The notes under the pieces were generated by a model. The model was not told the DNA's origin. It did not search any database and saw only the letters and a list, made by a program, of their open reading frames with translations. Positions 25,230 through 35,188 of a DNA stretch of 64,000 nt are shown here, piece by piece. Within the stretch, counting starts at the first letter, position 1. Every line of letters starts with the position of its first letter. The stretch is from G965207335 sp965207335. GTDB taxonomy: Bacteria; Pseudomonadota; Gammaproteobacteria; PS1; Pseudothioglobaceae. Position numbers and translations under genes: made by a program. The stretch spans positions 1,674,001-1,738,000 of the forward strand of contig OZ242267.1 of assembly GCA_965207335.1 (NCBI GenBank). The letters run 5' to 3'.

Positions 25230-25475
25230 TGATTTTAAGAGGCTTTTTGTGTTGAAAGAGTATATAAAATAAGGGTCTTAACTAGTTAAAACCATAAAAC
25301 AATTATAAATACCATTTATAAGGGTATTTATGTGTGTAGTGTGATTTTTGTCTATTATTTGTGCTATTAACACTCTCACCTTATAATTTAAGGTAATAGT
25401 ATTTAAACATACCTAGTAAAATCTACTTTAATTTATACTACAAAATATACAAAGCAAAAATTGTAATTACAGGCA

Positions 25476-25892
25476 ATGGATGATATACAAACATATATAG
25501 GTTTTGATGTTGGCACAAAAAAGACAGGTGTTGCCATAGCAAATAGTATTACCAAAGTTGCAAGTGGTATTGGTGTTGTCAAGCACTATAAAGACGGTAG
25601 TACTAATTGGGATGCTATTGACGAATTTATTAAACAGTATGACCCACAGCTATTTATAGTTGGCTTGGCACTGCATAACGGTAAGATGCAAAAAATATCG
25701 TATATTAGCAAAGCCTTTGCAAAAAAATTAACCCTAAGATACCAAAAAGAAGTATTATTTATTGATGAAAATTTATCATCAAATGAGGCAAAAACAAGAT
25801 TAAAATGGAGTATAAACCATAAGAATGCTAATAAAGAAGAGATAGATAAATTATCTGCTGAAATAATTTTACAAACTTGGCTAAATAATTAA
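25476..25892 (+). CDS. ruvX: Pre-16S rRNA nuclease YqgF (RuvX)
   Basis: RNase H-fold nuclease that matures the 16S rRNA 5' end; also annotated as a putative Holliday junction resolvase. The 138 residues have GFDVGTKKTGVAI, the FIVGLALHNG strand, the FIDENLSSNEA motif and the DKLSAEIILQTWL end, giving the acidic active-site set. It has no close partner; pyrB starts 104 bp later, and in other gammaproteobacteria these genes are often neighbours. Confidence 0.92.
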   Translation: MDDIQTYIGFDVGTKKTGVAIANSITKVASGIGVVKHYKDGSTNWDAIDEFIKQYDPQLFIVGLALHNGKMQKISYISKAFAKKLTLRYQKEVLFIDENLSSNEAKTRLKWSINHKNANKEEIDKLSAEIILQTWLNN

Positions 25893-25996
25893 ACTTGAAT
25901 AACTATGATAATTGAAAGTAATGCTATATTTTTATTTACAAAATATTTTTTTGCAAAAACACTTATTCAGGTTTGGACTAAACTCAAATTAATTAT

Positions 25997-26950
25997 ATGA
26001 TTGACAATAGCAATCAATTAGATAAAAACGGCAAATTACAACACTTACTTGGCTTAAACGGTTTATCAAAACAGCAAATATTAGCTATTATTAAACAAGC
26101 AGATAAGTTAATAGTTAATAATAAACTAAAAATAACCACTAACCTAAAAGATATATTTGTAGCAAACCTATTTTTTGAACCTAGTACCAGAACTAGAAAT
26201 ACCTTTGAAATTGCAGCTAGTCGTTGCGGGGCAAATATTATTAATGTAGATTTAGAAAACTCTGCTACTAAAAAGAATGAAACCATATTTGATACTATAC
26301 GAACACTAGAATGTATGCAAATTGATATATTTGCTATTCGCCATAAAACCAATGGTATGCCTCATAAAATATCAGAAAAAAGTAATAGTGCTATTATTAA
26401 TGCAGGAGATGGTACAAATGCTCATCCTACTCAAGGCTTGTTAGATATGCTTACTATTTATCAGCAATATAAAGATAATATACAGGATATATCAGTAGCA
26501 ATAGTTGGTGATATAGTTCATTCTAGGGTGGCACATTCTGATATTTATGCCTTAGAAACCTTAGGGGTAAAGGATATTAGATTAGTAGCACCAAATGACT
26601 TACAACAATATAGCTATCAATCCAATAATATTTTATGTACCAATGATATTAATAAAGGCTTAAACGGAGTTGATGTTATTATAGCTTTAAGATTGCAAAA
26701 AGAAAGGATGTTATTATCTGATATTCCTAATGAAGTGGAGTATTTTAATAGTTATGGTATTACCGAAAAAAGACTAGATATAGCTAGTCCAAATGCTATT
26801 GTAATGCATCCTGGTCCTATTAATAGAGAGATAGAAATTGCATCAAAAATAGCAGATAGTAAACAATCTTTAATTAATAAACAAGTTACAAACGGTATAG
26901 CAATTAGAATGGCTGTTATGTCTATGTTGGCCGATAGAATACAGCATTAA
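25997..26950 (+). CDS. pyrB: Aspartate carbamoyltransferase catalytic subunit
   Basis: First committed step of pyrimidine synthesis. The 317 residues show the carbamoyl-phosphate loop FFEPSTRTRNTFE, HPTQGLLDMLTI, and MHPGPINREIEI. The length matches the class without a required regulatory PyrI chain. A MITE has inserted 14 bp after the stop codon. Confidence 0.97.
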   Translation: MIDNSNQLDKNGKLQHLLGLNGLSKQQILAIIKQADKLIVNNKLKITTNLKDIFVANLFFEPSTRTRNTFEIAASRCGANIINVDLENSATKKNETIFDTIRTLECMQIDIFAIRHKTNGMPHKISEKSNSAIINAGDGTNAHPTQGLLDMLTIYQQYKDNIQDISVAIVGDIVHSRVAHSDIYALETLGVKDIRLVAPNDLQQYSYQSNNILCTNDINKGLNGVDVIIALRLQKERMLLSDIPNEVEYFNSYGITEKRLDIASPNAIVMHPGPINREIEIASKIADSKQSLINKQVTNGIAIRMAVMSMLADRIQH

Positions 26951-26964
26951 ATAACCAATATTTA

Positions 26965-27126
26965 GAGACCCTTGCATAAATATGAATAATCATCAAAAAC
27001 CCACTTTTCACCAACTTAGCAATTTTTTAAACCCAGCCTTAGCCCTGCTAGGACAAAGTTTAATAAAATCACTAATTCGGCAAAAATTGAATTTTTGCTA
27101 ATCACCCCTATTTATGCAAAGGTCTC
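26965..27126. mobile_element. MITE, copy 2 of 3 (162 bp)
   Basis: Begins GAGACCCTTGCATAAATATG and ends CTATTTATGCAAAGGTCTC, nearly perfect inverted ends, between direct repeats ATTTA (26960-26964 and 27127-27131). The interior is diverged from copies 1 and 3 but aligns over the full length (the aataatcatca and agcaattttttaaaccca parts). It separates pyrB from dnaE. Confidence 0.85.
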
Positions 27127-27147
27127 ATTTAAAAACTTTAAGTCCTT

Positions 27148-30100
27148 ATGTCTAAATTTGTACATTTATATTGCCATAGTGAGTATTCTATTAAAAATGG
27201 CACAATTAGTATAAATAAATTAATACAAAAGGCCGGCGAGCAAAATTTTAAGGCTATATCTGTAATTGATGATTTTAATTTATTTGCTGGTATTAAGTTT
27301 TATAAAGCCGCTATAAAGGCTAAGATAAAGCCAATATTTGGTTGTGAAGTATTAGTAGAAGAGGGCGATAATAGATATAAACTATTACTACTTTGTAAAA
27401 ATGATAGTGGCTATCTAAATTTATGTGAGTTAATATCTAAATGCTATTTAGAGCATCAGTCACTAGGTGTTGTTGTAGCACCGTTTTCACTAATTAAAAA
27501 ATATAGCAAAGGCTTAATTGCTATATCACCGCCTGTTTACGGCGACATTGCTAAACTATTATTAAACGATAGTGTTAATAATATTCAAATAGCTAAAACT
27601 AAGATTCAAACTTACAGTAAATTATTTTCTAATCGTTACTACATAGCAATACAAAGAATTAACCATATTAATGATGAAAAATATCTGCAATTAGCAGTTA
27701 AATTAGCCATAGAAACTAATGCCCCAATTGTAGCAGTTAATGCTGTGCAGTTTTTAACATTTGATGATTTTTACTCACATGAGGTTAGAGTTTGCATAGC
27801 AGATGGTACTTTAATAGATGATGACCAACGCCAGAGACGATATACCCAAGAACAATATTTAAAATCACCAAAGCAGATGCAAGAATTATTTGCTGATTTG
27901 CCAGAAGCTATTGAAAACAGCTACCAAATAGCTCTTAGTTGTAATGTAAAATTTAAATTAAATGAGGGTAATTATTTGCCTAAATTTCCAGTTCCTAAGG
28001 GATTAACTGAGCAAGAATTTTTTATAAACCAAAGTAAGCATGGCTTAAAAAAACGTTTAGAAAACACAAATTATGATAGTGATATTTACAATAAACGCTT
28101 AGAATATGAGTTAGATATTATTATAAAAATGGGTTTTGTGGGTTATTTTTTAATAGTATATGATTTTATCAAATTTTCTAAAGAATCTAATATTCCAGTA
28201 GGTCCAGGCAGGGGTTCAGGTGCTGGCTCTCTTGTTGCTTATGCTTTATTTATAACCAGTGTTGACCCAATAAAATATAATTTATTATTTGAAAGATTTT
28301 TAAACCCAGAACGAGTATCAATGCCTGATTTTGATATTGATTTTTGTGCAGATAGGCGTGATGAGGTAATTGCTTTTGTAGCAAAAAAATATGGTTTAGA
28401 AAAAGTATCGCAAATCATTACTTATGGCACTATGGCAGCAAAGGGTGTAGTTAGGGATGTAGGACGAGTATTAGGGCATCCTTATGGGTTTAGTGATTAT
28501 ATATCTAAATTAATACCCAATGATTTAAAAATGACCTTAGACAAGGCACTACAAGAATCCAGCGAATTAAAACTTAAATATGATAACGAAGAGGATGTAA
28601 AAAAATTAATTGATACCGCAAAAGATTTAGAAGGTTTATCTAGAAATGTTGGCACTCATGCAGGAGGAGTAATTATTGCCCCTAGCAAAATTAGTGATTT
28701 TTGCCCCATTTATAAAGGTGTAAATGATACAGATAGTATAGTATCACAGTTTGATAAGGACGATATTGAGTCTATAGGCTTGGTAAAGTTTGATTTTTTA
28801 GGTTTAGGCAATCTCACTGTTATTGACAAAACAATTAACATTTTATTTAATGAGAAAATAACTAAACACAAACTGGACTTAGACAATATAGCACTTGATG
28901 ATACTAAGGTATATGAGTTATTACAAAAAGTTGATACAACAGGCATATTCCAATTAGAATCAAGCGGTATGCGTGGATATCTAAAAAAATTACAGGCAGA
29001 TAATTTTAATGATATAGTTGATATGCTAGCATTATATAGACCTGGAGCTATGGAATATATAGATGATTATATAGATGTTAAGCACAAGAAAAAACAAGCA
29101 AAATATCCACACCCATTATTAAAAGATATATTAAAACCTACCAATGGAGTTTTTGTTTATCAAGAACAAATAATGAAAGCGGCACAGATAATAGCTGGTT
29201 TTAGTCTAGGTTCTGCGGATTTGTTACGCCGAGCTATAGGTAAGAAAAATGCCAAGGAAATGACAAAGCAAAGAAGTGTTTTTGTAACTGGGGCAAAAAA
29301 AAATAACATTAATGCTAAACAGGCAAATATGATATTTAATTATATTGATAAATTTGCTGGCTATGGATTTAATAAGTCACACTCAGTTGCTTATGCTTTA
29401 ATATCTTATCAAACTGCATTTTTAAAGTCACACTATCCAGTTGCTTTTATGTCTGCTGTGTTATCATCAATGATGAATGATACCGATAGAATTGCTACAA
29501 TCATAGCAGAGATTAAGAAAATGGCAATTAATATAATACCGCCTAATGTCAATATCTCAAAATACGAATTTACTATTAAGGGTAGCTCTATAATTTATGG
29601 CTTAGGTGCTATAAAAGGTTTAGGACAAGTATTAATTGATAAAATGGTAGAAATACGAGCTGATGATTCATATAGTGACTTAGTTAATTTTTGTTGTCGT
29701 ATTGATAGACAAGCATTAAATAAAAGAGCATTAGAAGCATTAATTTTTTGTGGTGCATTTGATGTTGTAAACACAAACAGACATGAGTTATTCAAAACTT
29801 ATCCTTTAGCCGTGCAACAAGCAGAGCGGTATCAACAGGATAAAAAATCAGGACAAGGTAATTTATTTGCTAGTAGTGTTAGTGATAATAGTGATATTTT
29901 AGAAAACCACGATATAACACTTAATGTTATACCATGGCCGTCAAAAGCACAATTAAAATACGAAAAAAGTGTTATGGGCTATTATTTTAATTCTCACCCA
30001 TGTGATTATGAGGTGCAATTAGCTAATAGTATTAACGCTACAACTCCAAGCAATATAAATTATAGAAAAAATTCTACTGTTAAAGCATTAGGTTTAGTAT

Positions 30101-30564
30101 CGCAATTACGCTATTATGATGTTAAGGACGGGCAAATTGTATTGTTTAGTTTAGAAGATAGTAATTCAAAAGTAAATATTGTCATTAACAGCAATATTAT
30201 AACTAATAAAGAAAGACACATACAAGACGATGATATAGTTGTAGTAGAGGGAACTATGTCAAAAGATTTTAAAGAAAATTGGCAAATTAAAGCAAATACT
30301 ATAGCTACTACCGATGAGATAAAAACAAATTATACTAAATTAACAATAATTATCCTTAACACCTCCCAAAAGAAAAATTTTACAAACTTAAAAAAAATTA
30401 TCCAGCAATATCCGGGGAATTGCAAAGTTCATTTACAATATTACACAAAAGAAGTTTTTGCCATTATCCCATTAAATGATAATTATAATGTTTTGCCTAG
30501 TGATAAATTACAAGGCAAGATAGAATCATTATTAGGTAAAGAATCTATACTATTAAAATTTTAA
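27148..30564 (+). CDS. dnaE: DNA polymerase III alpha subunit
   Basis: Replicative polymerase catalytic subunit. The 1138 residues run PHP domain (FVHLYCHSEYSIKNG opening), polymerase core with GPGRGSGAGSLVAYAL and the catalytic aspartates in MPDFDIDFCADRRDEV, the YGTMAAKGVVRDVGR block, finger/tau region, HhH and an OB fold near 985-1060 (VKALGLVSQLRYYDVKDGQI). Length is slightly under the usual 1160. The leader upstream is MITE-derived, so its promoter may have been altered. Confidence 0.98.
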   Translation: MSKFVHLYCHSEYSIKNGTISINKLIQKAGEQNFKAISVIDDFNLFAGIKFYKAAIKAKIKPIFGCEVLVEEGDNRYKLLLLCKNDSGYLNLCELISKCYLEHQSLGVVVAPFSLIKKYSKGLIAISPPVYGDIAKLLLNDSVNNIQIAKTKIQTYSKLFSNRYYIAIQRINHINDEKYLQLAVKLAIETNAPIVAVNAVQFLTFDDFYSHEVRVCIADGTLIDDDQRQRRYTQEQYLKSPKQMQELFADLPEAIENSYQIALSCNVKFKLNEGNYLPKFPVPKGLTEQEFFINQSKHGLKKRLENTNYDSDIYNKRLEYELDIIIKMGFVGYFLIVYDFIKFSKESNIPVGPGRGSGAGSLVAYALFITSVDPIKYNLLFERFLNPERVSMPDFDIDFCADRRDEVIAFVAKKYGLEKVSQIITYGTMAAKGVVRDVGRVLGHPYGFSDYISKLIPNDLKMTLDKALQESSELKLKYDNEEDVKKLIDTAKDLEGLSRNVGTHAGGVIIAPSKISDFCPIYKGVNDTDSIVSQFDKDDIESIGLVKFDFLGLGNLTVIDKTINILFNEKITKHKLDLDNIALDDTKVYELLQKVDTTGIFQLESSGMRGYLKKLQADNFNDIVDMLALYRPGAMEYIDDYIDVKHKKKQAKYPHPLLKDILKPTNGVFVYQEQIMKAAQIIAGFSLGSADLLRRAIGKKNAKEMTKQRSVFVTGAKKNNINAKQANMIFNYIDKFAGYGFNKSHSVAYALISYQTAFLKSHYPVAFMSAVLSSMMNDTDRIATIIAEIKKMAINIIPPNVNISKYEFTIKGSSIIYGLGAIKGLGQVLIDKMVEIRADDSYSDLVNFCCRIDRQALNKRALEALIFCGAFDVVNTNRHELFKTYPLAVQQAERYQQDKKSGQGNLFASSVSDNSDILENHDITLNVIPWPSKAQLKYEKSVMGYYFNSHPCDYEVQLANSINATTPSNINYRKNSTVKALGLVSQLRYYDVKDGQIVLFSLEDSNSKVNIVINSNIITNKERHIQDDDIVVVEGTMSKDFKENWQIKANTIATTDEIKTNYTKLTIIILNTSQKKNFTNLKKIIQQYPGNCKVHLQYYTKEVFAIIPLNDNYNVLPSDKLQGKIESLLGKESILLKF

Positions 30565-30574
30565 AACTTAATAT

Positions 30575-30600
30575 GGGAATTATATACTTTAATCTGCAAA
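30575..30600 (+). repeat. 26-bp inverted repeat, left arm
   Basis: This 26-bp sequence just after dnaE (starts gggaattatatacttt) is the exact reverse complement of 31600-31625, which overlaps the last codons of the dehydratase gene. The two arms enclose the whole 1-kb repeat block. Confidence 0.9.
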
Positions 30601-30683
30601 TTTTACTTTTTTTCTAGTCGCCACCTGATATTTTGTTGTGTTTTGCTTAGTTTTTTATTTTTAACTATTTTAAATTATACCCA

Positions 30684-30750
30684 CCGTCATTGCGAGCCTT
30701 TGTAAATTACACCGTCATTGCGAGCCTTTGTAAAAAGGCGTGGCAATCTC
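30684..30750. repeat. Palindromic repeat, one complete and one partial copy
   Basis: cgtcattgcgagcctttgtaaa appears twice in a row, the second time completed by aaggcgtggcaatctc. It belongs to the same family as the 23992-24340 array. Confidence 0.8.
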
Positions 30751-30780
30751 GTGCTACAAAAGCGATGCTATTTAAAAAAA

Positions 30781-31471
30781 GTACCTAAAATAGTAAGCAA
30801 AGCTTACTTTGGGGAATATCCCCAAACCCCTAACAGCAATTACAGGTTGTTTGTTTTGTGTTAAGTTGTTTTGGTTGTTTTTTAATTGAGGGGCAGAACT
30901 AGTTTTTTCATTACAATTCACCGTACAACAGCCCCTCAAACTCCCCATATAGACATTTTGCTTGTAATTTATATTTTTGTCGTGAGATATTCGCGGTGTG
31001 GTTTAAAAAAAGTACCTAAAATAGTAAGCAAAGCTCACTTTGGGGAATATCCCCAAACCCCTAACAGTAATTACAGGTTATTCAGTGCATATTAAGTTGT
31101 TTTACTTGTTTTTTAATTGAGGGGCAGAACTAGTTTGTACACTATAACCATTGTACAACAGCCCCTCAAACTCCCCATATAGACATTGTGCTTGTAATTT
31201 ATATTTTTGTCGTGAGATATTCGCGATGTGATTTAAAAAAAGTACCTAAAATAGTAAGCAAAGCTTACTTTGGGGAATATCCCCAAACCCCTAACAGCAA
31301 TTACAGGTTGTTTGTTTTGTGTTAAGTTGTTTTGGTTGTTTTTTAATTGAGGGGCAGAACGAGTTTGTACACTATAACCATTGTACAACAGCCCCTCAAA
31401 CTCCCCATATAGACATTTTGCTTGTAATTTATATTTTTGTCGTGAGATATTCGCGATGTGATTTAAAAAAA
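30781..31471. repeat. Three tandem 230-bp structured repeats
   Basis: Units start at 30781, 31012 and 31242, with a truncated fourth at 31472. Each holds three potential stems: AGTAAGC-aaa-GCTTACT, GGGGA-ata-TCCCC, and GAGGGGC...GCCCCTC. The last encloses a TTTGTACA/TTGTACAA stem in units 2 and 3. Units differ at a few sites. Short frames on both strands come from the repeat itself and I do not call them genes. With the palindromes and inverted arms this accounts for the whole 30565-31607 gap. Confidence 0.92.
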
Positions 31472-31504
31472 GTACCCAGAATAACAAATTGGAATTATAC
31501 CCAC

Positions 31505-31545
31505 CGTCATTGCGAGCCTTGATAAAGGCGTGGCAATCTCATCCT
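31505..31545. repeat. Palindromic repeat, single copy
   Basis: cgtcattgcgagccttgata followed by aaggcgtggcaatctcatc, one copy of the dispersed hairpin family. The following cgcggtataatttaataatt also accompanies the copy at 24340, so the mobile or duplicated unit is longer than the palindrome. Confidence 0.8.
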
Positions 31546-31599
31546 GCAAACGCGGTATAATTTAATAATTAAATATTGCGTACCTAAAACTTAGATATT

Positions 31600-31625
31600 T
31601 TTGCAGATTAAAGTATATAATTCCC
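31600..31625 (-). repeat. 26-bp inverted repeat, right arm
   Basis: Exact reverse complement of 30575-30600. It covers the stop codon and last few codons (GNYIL) of the dehydratase gene. The left arm is therefore probably a displaced copy of this gene end. Confidence 0.9.
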
Positions 31626-33368
31626 CTTAATATCATTGATTTTATGCTTAAATTCTGGTACTATTTTTTGTAATTGTGCCACTTTATTACATTTGCCTAG
31701 TAGAATGCTTATATCACTATTTAATTCATTTATTGGGTAGCTATCTTTTTTAGCAACGGTAATAGAAGGGTAAGAGGTTTTTTTATCACTACTATTAATT
31801 AATAATTCTTCGTGTAATTTCTCGCCATCTCTTAACCCTATATATTTTATTGCTATATTTTCCGCACCTTTTAATTTTAGCATTTGCTTAGCTAATGACA
31901 ATATTTTTACTGGTTTACCCATATCAAGAATAAAAATTTCACCGCCATTGCCTAATGCTCCAGCTTGTAGGACTAATTCGCAGGCCTCACTAATTAGCAT
32001 AAAATATCTAGTAATATCAGGGTGAGTAACAGTAATAGGCCCGCCTTTTTCAATTTGTTTTTCAAACAGCGGTATTACACTGCCGCTACTACCTAAAACA
32101 TTGCCAAATCTAACCACTACAATTTTAGTATTATTACAAGGTATATTTTGGGCGTATAATTCACATACTCTTTTTGTAGCACCCATAACGCTAGTTGGTC
32201 TAACTGCTTTATCTGTGCTAATTAAAACTATCTTAGCAACATTATTAGCAACAGCTATATCAATAATATTTTTTGCTCCTAAAATATTATTATTAATACC
32301 TTGAGTAATATTTTCTTCTACCATAGGAACATGCTTATATGCTGCAGCATGTAGTACTATATCTATATTATGCTTGTCAAATACCTCAGATAAATTATCT
32401 TTATCAACAACAGATAATAATACTGATTTTATATTGTGTTCTAATAACTCTTGCTGAATGGCATAAAGACTATACTCGTTATGATCTAGTAGAATAATAT
32501 TACGGGCATGGAATTTAACACATTGTCTTGCTAGCTCACCGCCTATCGTTCCTCCAGCACCTGTTATTAATACTGTTTTATTATTAACAAATTTACCAAT
32601 AAAATTTTCATCTAAATCAACAGGGTTTCTGGCCAGTAGATCTTTAATACCTATGTTTTTTAATTGACTAGTGTATGGCGAACTAAGTAGCATATTGTGT
32701 AAACTAGGTAGTATTTTTACCTTAAGTGCGTATTGTTCTAGTTTGTTATAAATATCTCGTATAGTATCGCTGTTTGTTGATGGAATGGCTATTATCAATA
32801 AATCAAATTTTATATTTTTATATTTTTTAATAAATCTTGTCCTAGATACAATAGAAATACCATCTATAGACCTAGAAGCTAATTTTTTATCATCATCAAT
32901 AAAAGTTTGTAATTTATAATTAGTTAGGGAGAATTCGTTAGCCACCTTTAAACCTGCTTGTCCTGCACCAAATATAACTAGGGTTTTTTTGGCTAGTTTG
33001 CTATTTTTTTTGGTAAAGTATTGATAGCTATAAATTAATAAATTATTAAGAAATATAAATATGAATAACTCGCTAATTAATAAAGCTATTCGCACCTCAC
33101 CATGAAAAAATGGCATATATACTATAAAAGCTGAAAAATTAACCAAAGTTTTTATCAAAAATAACTTATGAGAAGCCCTAGACCAAGACGCTGAATAATC
33201 GCGAAAAATAAATACTGATGCTATAATTCTTAGTAATATTACCGTTAATACTACACTAAGTAAAAATTCTTTATGAAAAATCCAAAATGTCCATATAAAA
33301 GATATAGAAGTTAGTAGTATTATTACTATAAAATTTATTATAGTTTTGGTAAAGATATTTTTTAGCAT
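31608..33368 (-). CDS. Membrane nucleotide-sugar 4,6-dehydratase (WbpM/PglF-like)
   Basis: Likely UDP-N-acetylhexosamine 4,6-dehydratase, the first step toward diamino- or aminodideoxy-sugars. In 586 residues there are four N-terminal membrane helices (to about 120), a CoA-binding-like domain with VIFGAGQAGLKVANEF, and an SDR domain with VLITGAGGTIGGELARQC. The active-site region STDKAVRPTSVMGATKR has Met in place of the usual Tyr, as in WbpM. It is the last gene of the glycan operon. The aminotransferase gene ends 2 bp upstream. Confidence 0.92.
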   Translation of the reverse strand: MLKNIFTKTIINFIVIILLTSISFIWTFWIFHKEFLLSVVLTVILLRIIASVFIFRDYSASWSRASHKLFLIKTLVNFSAFIVYMPFFHGEVRIALLISELFIFIFLNNLLIYSYQYFTKKNSKLAKKTLVIFGAGQAGLKVANEFSLTNYKLQTFIDDDKKLASRSIDGISIVSRTRFIKKYKNIKFDLLIIAIPSTNSDTIRDIYNKLEQYALKVKILPSLHNMLLSSPYTSQLKNIGIKDLLARNPVDLDENFIGKFVNNKTVLITGAGGTIGGELARQCVKFHARNIILLDHNEYSLYAIQQELLEHNIKSVLLSVVDKDNLSEVFDKHNIDIVLHAAAYKHVPMVEENITQGINNNILGAKNIIDIAVANNVAKIVLISTDKAVRPTSVMGATKRVCELYAQNIPCNNTKIVVVRFGNVLGSSGSVIPLFEKQIEKGGPITVTHPDITRYFMLISEACELVLQAGALGNGGEIFILDMGKPVKILSLAKQMLKLKGAENIAIKYIGLRDGEKLHEELLINSSDKKTSYPSITVAKKDSYPINELNSDISILLGKCNKVAQLQKIVPEFKHKINDIKGNYIL

Positions 33369-33370
33369 TT

Positions 33371-34552
33371 TTAGGGATTCCTAGTGTTTTCTGCTTGTTG
33401 CATTATTTCATCTAATACTAAGCAAAATTTATTAACTTCATTTTTAGTTAAACTAGGGTGAACTAAAAACATTAGCATATTTCCAGATAGTTTTTTAGCA
33501 TTTTTAAGGCGTTTTTTGGGCCTAAAAACAGTATCATCAAATGCTTTTTCTAAATAAATTTCAGGGCAAGAACCAGAAAAACATGGCACGCCATTACTAT
33601 TAATCTCATCTCTAATTTTATTAGTATTCCAATGATTATTTAATAGATTTTCATCAACTTCTATATAAGCTTTGTAAGCAGAATGAAACATATAATCTGG
33701 TATTTTAGGATTAATAAGAGATTTATATTTGCTAGCTACTTGCCATATTTTATGAGCATTATTTAATCTTGACTTTAGCCAATTAGGTAGCTTTTTTAAC
33801 TGAATACTGCCAATTACAGCTTGCATCTCCGTCATACGATAATTACTGCCAAAACTATTGTGCGACCACTTAAAACCATCTTTTAATATGCTATTTTGTG
33901 TATTTGATTTGCCGTGGTCCTTATAAGAAAACATTTTATCTGCTAATAATTTGTTGTTAGTAGCAATCATACCGCCTTCACCGCCTGTTGTAATGATTTT
34001 ATCTTGGCAAAAAGACCAAACTCCAATATCGCCAATACTACCTACTACTTTGTTTTTATATTTAGCCCCATGTGCTTGAGCACAATCCTCAATAACAGCA
34101 ATATTGTGTTTTTTGGCTAATAATACAATATCATCCATTTCACACGGAAAGCCAGACAAATGTACACATATTATTGCTCTGGTTTTCGTGCTAATTACTT
34201 GACTTATACTATCTGCTATAATATTTTGCGAGTTAGTATCAATATCAGCAAATATTGGTATTGCCCCTACTGCTATTACACAAGAAACAGAGGCAATAAA
34301 ACTTCTTGGCGTAACAATAACTTCATCTCCTGCCTTAATACCTAGTGTTTTTAATGCTAATTCTAGTGCTAGCGTTCCATTAGCAACTGCCACAGCATAA
34401 TCACAGCCAATAAATTTTGCAAACTCATATTCAAACTTTTTAACTTTATTACCGGTCCAATAATTAACCTTATTAGACAATAAAACCTTAGTAACTGCGT
34501 CAGCTTCTTGCTTGCTAAAATTAGGCCATGGCGATAAATTAGTATTAAGCAT
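33371..34552 (-). CDS. DegT/DnrJ/EryC1-family sugar aminotransferase
   Basis: PLP-dependent transfer of an amino group to a 4-keto (less often 3-keto) nucleotide sugar. The 393 residues include AVANGTLALELALKTL, VIEDCAQAHGAKYKNK and the PLP lysine context SFCQDKIITTGGEGGM. Coming directly after the dehydratase step, a UDP-4-amino-4,6-dideoxy sugar is the expected product (PglE/WecE/VioA-like). Its start overlaps the end of the acyltransferase gene by 8 bp. Confidence 0.92.
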   Translation of the reverse strand: MLNTNLSPWPNFSKQEADAVTKVLLSNKVNYWTGNKVKKFEYEFAKFIGCDYAVAVANGTLALELALKTLGIKAGDEVIVTPRSFIASVSCVIAVGAIPIFADIDTNSQNIIADSISQVISTKTRAIICVHLSGFPCEMDDIVLLAKKHNIAVIEDCAQAHGAKYKNKVVGSIGDIGVWSFCQDKIITTGGEGGMIATNNKLLADKMFSYKDHGKSNTQNSILKDGFKWSHNSFGSNYRMTEMQAVIGSIQLKKLPNWLKSRLNNAHKIWQVASKYKSLINPKIPDYMFHSAYKAYIEVDENLLNNHWNTNKIRDEINSNGVPCFSGSCPEIYLEKAFDDTVFRPKKRLKNAKKLSGNMLMFLVHPSLTKNEVNKFCLVLDEIMQQAENTRNP

Positions 34553-35177
34553 TTATACTAATTCTTGATGGCAAGGCAAAAACAAAACTATTAGGTTTTA
34601 AGGATTTTACAACTAAAGATTTTATACCAATTACACTAAAACTTTCAACCTCAATTCCTTGAATTAGTGTGCTAGCAGCACCAATCATCACATTGCTGGC
34701 AATTTTGGTACCACCTCCAATAAATACTTGAGGACCAATGGAGGTATTATTACCAATTATGCTGTCATGACCAATTCTAGCACTGGTGTTAATTAGTACA
34801 TTTTTGCCGATATGAGAATCAAGAGCAACAATAACATCATGGGCAATGTAAGTACCATTATCAACTTTAACACCCTTACCTATTGTTGCTGACGGTGATA
34901 TTAGAGATATTTGAGTTATATTATTCTTAACTAAAAAATTAATAATTTTCTCTCGTGTTAGCAAGCCATTTTTATTAATAACACCAATGGCAACAATAGC
35001 ACCATAAAACTCATTTTTTTGGGCTAATAATTCATCTAAATATCCCTTATATTCATAGCCGATATTACTTTGTTTATCAGCAAAAATACCGTAAATACTA
35101 TGACCTAGCATTTCTGCTACTTCTATAACTTCTTTGGCAAAACCACTACCACCTATTATTGCTATTTTTTTAGACAT
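34545..35177 (-). CDS. NeuD/PglD-family sugar O/N-acyltransferase
   Basis: Acyl-CoA or acyl-ACP-dependent acyltransferase. In 210 residues there is an N-terminal nucleotide-sugar-binding domain (KIAIIGGSGFAKEVIEVA) and a left-handed beta-helix with hexapeptide repeats (IGKNVLINTSARIGHDSIIG). In PglD the equivalent enzyme N-acetylates UDP-4-amino-sugars. Given the ACP and ketoacyl synthases just upstream, this one may use a longer or modified acyl-ACP donor. That donor choice is inference. Confidence 0.88.
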   Translation of the reverse strand: MSKKIAIIGGSGFAKEVIEVAEMLGHSIYGIFADKQSNIGYEYKGYLDELLAQKNEFYGAIVAIGVINKNGLLTREKIINFLVKNNITQISLISPSATIGKGVKVDNGTYIAHDVIVALDSHIGKNVLINTSARIGHDSIIGNNTSIGPQVFIGGGTKIASNVMIGAASTLIQGIEVESFSVIGIKSLVVKSLKPNSFVFALPSRISINA

Positions 35178-35188
35178 GTTTTATCTCA

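Noticed and set aside
30886..31095. Small plus-strand protein genes in the same repeat block
   Set aside because: These are frames through the palindromic stems and differ between units by frameshifts.
31233..31487. Small protein gene on the minus strand inside the 230-bp repeats
   Set aside because: The frame exists only because a stop is missing in one repeat unit; other units do not preserve it and there is no ribosome-binding site.
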